Assembly (NCBI GenBank): GCA_946539175.1
Contig: CAMNHH010000011.1
Coordinates: 1-23,991 of the forward strand
Length of the DNA: 23,991 nt
Direction of reading: 5' to 3'
Origin: an uncultured Clostridia bacterium
Lineage (GTDB): Bacteria > Bacillota > Clostridia > Oscillospirales > Oscillospiraceae
Below the pieces are notes generated by a model. That model saw only the letters and a list, made by a program, of their open reading frames with translations, did not search any database and was not told the DNA's origin. Within the stretch, counting starts at the first letter, position 1. Each line of letters starts with the position of its first letter. The translations under genes were made by a program, and so were the position numbers. This document shows, piece by piece, positions 22,736 to 23,991 of the stretch.

Positions 22736-23611
22736 TCAGTCAAACAGACTTATCTGCTGGTATTGCTCCGACAGCTCCCGCAGATAGGCGAAGCAGGCCT
22801 CCGGGGTGGAGCGCATGCCGTTCTCCCGGCAGATTTTTTCAAACAGTCTTCGCAGCCTCGGCGCGTTGGGGCTGGCCAGCTCGTAAGCGTTTCCGTACCG
22901 CCGGATATAGCGCTCTTTCAGCCCCGGGAAGTTTCGGTCCAGGGCCCCGTAGAAGTATTCCCGGTTCCCCTCCCGCAGGGTCATGCCCATGCCGAAGTCG
23001 ATGACGCCCCAAACACCGGCCCCGGCGCAGGCATCCAGAATGGCTCTGACGTTTTCCTCCGTATCGTTGAGGAAGGGCAGAATGGGCGTCATCCAGACCA
23101 CAGTGGGGATGCCCCGCTCCCGCAGCCTGCGCAGCACCTCCACCCGGCGCTTCGTATTGCAGACCCCGGGCTCCAAAACGGCGCACAGGGCGTCGTCCCA
23201 GGTGGTGAGGGTCATCTGCACCACGCATTTTGCCCGGCGGTTGATCTCCTCCAGCAGATCCAGATCCCGCAGGATCCGGTCGGATTTGGTCTGGACCGTC
23301 ACGCCGAAGCCCTGGTCCCGGATGATCTCCAGACAGCGTCTGGTCAGGCCCAGCTCCTGCTCACAGTGCATATAGGGGTCCGACATGGAGCCCGTGCCGA
23401 TCATGCATCGGCTCCGCTTGGATCTCAGGGCCTGCTCCAGCAGCTCCGGCGCATTCCGCTTCACCTCGATCTCCTCAAAGGGATGGTCGAACTGATAGCA
23501 GCGGCTGCGGCTGTCACAATAGATACAGCCGTGGGTGCAGCCCCGGTAGAGATTCATGCCGTACCGCCCGCCGCTGCAGCTTAGGATCCCCTTCGCCTCA
23601 ACAAAATGCAT
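22736..23611 (-). CDS. Radical SAM protein, SplB-like (COG1533 type)
   Basis: This 291-residue protein opens with MHFVEAKGIL and has the radical SAM cluster motif CTHGCIYC (C25, C29, C32), preceded by the GMNLYRG context typical of this group. TGSMSDPYMHCE and VQTKSDRILRDLDLLEEIN follow. The barrel continues with VVWMTPILPFLNDTEENV, where SAM-binding and substrate elements are expected. Relatives include spore photoproduct lyase, but this group lacks an assigned reaction and no photolyase role should be assumed. The frame is open to 23854, but the extra N-terminus would run through the upstream terminator, so I placed the start at 23611; its ribosome-binding site (GGGGGCGG) is weak. Confidence 0.88.
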   Translation of the reverse strand: MHFVEAKGILSCSGGRYGMNLYRGCTHGCIYCDSRSRCYQFDHPFEEIEVKRNAPELLEQALRSKRSRCMIGTGSMSDPYMHCEQELGLTRRCLEIIRDQGFGVTVQTKSDRILRDLDLLEEINRRAKCVVQMTLTTWDDALCAVLEPGVCNTKRRVEVLRRLRERGIPTVVWMTPILPFLNDTEENVRAILDACAGAGVWGVIDFGMGMTLREGNREYFYGALDRNFPGLKERYIRRYGNAYELASPNAPRLRRLFEKICRENGMRSTPEACFAYLRELSEQYQQISLFD

Positions 23612-23696
23612 ACTTTTCCGCCCCCGCCTCATGCCGTCCCGGATGCAGATCGATCCCGGGTCCCGCTTTTCCGATCCTCGTTGCTCGCTTTGCTCC

Positions 23697-23725
23697 ATCA
23701 TAGCACATTCCGCCCCCACACGCAA
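23697..23725 (-). promoter_or_regulatory. Promoter of the radical SAM gene
   Basis: On the minus strand TTGCGT (23720-23725) is spaced 17 bases from TATGAT (23697-23702), with an extended TG (TGCTATGAT). The start codon at 23611 lies about 85 bases downstream. Confidence 0.65.
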
Positions 23726-23767
23726 GGGTTTGCCTCGCCTGTGGCGCCGCGAAAAAACCTGTTCCTC

Positions 23768-23817
23768 CAAAAAGCAAACGGCCCCAGGCCCTGTCGGGCC
23801 GGGAGCCGTCTGCTTAT
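23768..23817 (-). terminator. Intrinsic terminator after the truncated gene at the window end
   Basis: On the minus strand a long GC-rich hairpin pairs AGCAGACGGC with GCCGTTTGCT (one G-U pair) and closes through GGCCC/GGGCC around GACA. TTTTT follows directly. It begins about 27 bases after the stop at 23844 and separates that gene from the radical SAM promoter. Confidence 0.9.
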
Positions 23818-23843
23818 GGCGGGACCGCGAAACGATCCCGGTT

Positions 23844-23991
23844 TTATTCTCCAATGGAGGCGCCGCGATAGATGAAGCGCAGCTCGCCCTCCGTCTGCTC
23901 GGACAGACCCGTGTAGGCGGCCCGATATTCCCGGCCCAGCTCCGCCAGTACCTTCAGCCGCTCGGCCAGATCCCGACCGTCTTCGTTCACC
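23844..23991 (-). CDS. C-terminal tail of an unidentified protein (5' end missing)
   Basis: The last 48 codons of a minus-strand gene end at TAA 23844. The tail is charged and helical (DLAERLKVLAELGREYRAAY) and finishes with ELRFIYRGASIGE. I do not recognise the family from this fragment. The strong terminator just downstream supports a real gene end here. The rest lies beyond the window. Confidence 0.6.
   Translation of the reverse strand, partial: VNEDGRDLAERLKVLAELGREYRAAYTGLSEQTEGELRFIYRGASIGE

Noticed and set aside
23612..23854. N-terminal extension of the radical SAM frame
   Set aside because: It would translate through a strong terminator and the gene's own promoter. The family-like start MHFVEAKG lies at 23611.

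Overview
The window looks like the chromosome of a GC-rich anaerobic Firmicute, most likely a gut member of the class Clostridia near the Oscillospiraceae. This is inferred from gene content: AddAB recombination enzymes, LarE, a YgfK/SsnA purine-catabolism pair, and low-GC sigma-A type promoters in otherwise GC-rich DNA. No rRNA, tRNA, CRISPR array, insertion sequence or phage gene was seen. Genes are densely packed and no gene-free stretch exceeds 300 bases.

Layout. Bases 1-1536, minus strand: a truncated ABC-F ATPase, preceded by a BlaI/MecI-type repressor gene with its own terminator, a strong promoter and nearby palindromes. Bases 1618-4820, minus strand: a probable five-gene run starting from a promoter at about 4815. 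In transcription order it holds an FMN-binding PPOX-fold protein, LarE, a J-domain-like coiled-coil protein, a HIRAN-domain protein and a DnaQ-like 3'-5' exonuclease. Bases 4834-11653, minus strand: addB followed by addA, overlapping by 8 bases, encoding the double-strand-break helicase-nuclease.

Bases 11738-17241, plus strand: a four-gene unit divergent from addB. It has a good promoter at one end and an intrinsic terminator at the other. It encodes an HI0933/BaiN-family flavoprotein, a COG2509 flavoprotein and two membrane proteins of no family I recognise. The two membrane proteins share a tryptophan/tyrosine-rich unit of about 105 residues, present once in the first and twice in the second. 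The second also has a Ser/His-rich N-terminus and a zinc-ribbon-like cysteine pattern. This is the best candidate for something undescribed.

Bases 17255-22667, minus strand: a purine-catabolism-type operon. It starts from a promoter at about 22667 and encodes SsnA aminohydrolase, an unrecognised multi-pass membrane protein, the large YgfK flavo/iron-sulfur protein, and two tiny membrane proteins of 51 and 55 residues. It converges on the plus-strand unit at a shared terminator hairpin. Bases 22736-23725, minus strand: a radical SAM protein of the SplB-like type with its own promoter. The window ends with the C-terminal tail of an unidentified gene and its terminator.

Two themes stand out. 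One is DNA metabolism: AddAB, plus a HIRAN and exonuclease pair. The other is redox or anaerobic metabolism: three different flavin oxidoreductase families, LarE, YgfK and radical SAM.
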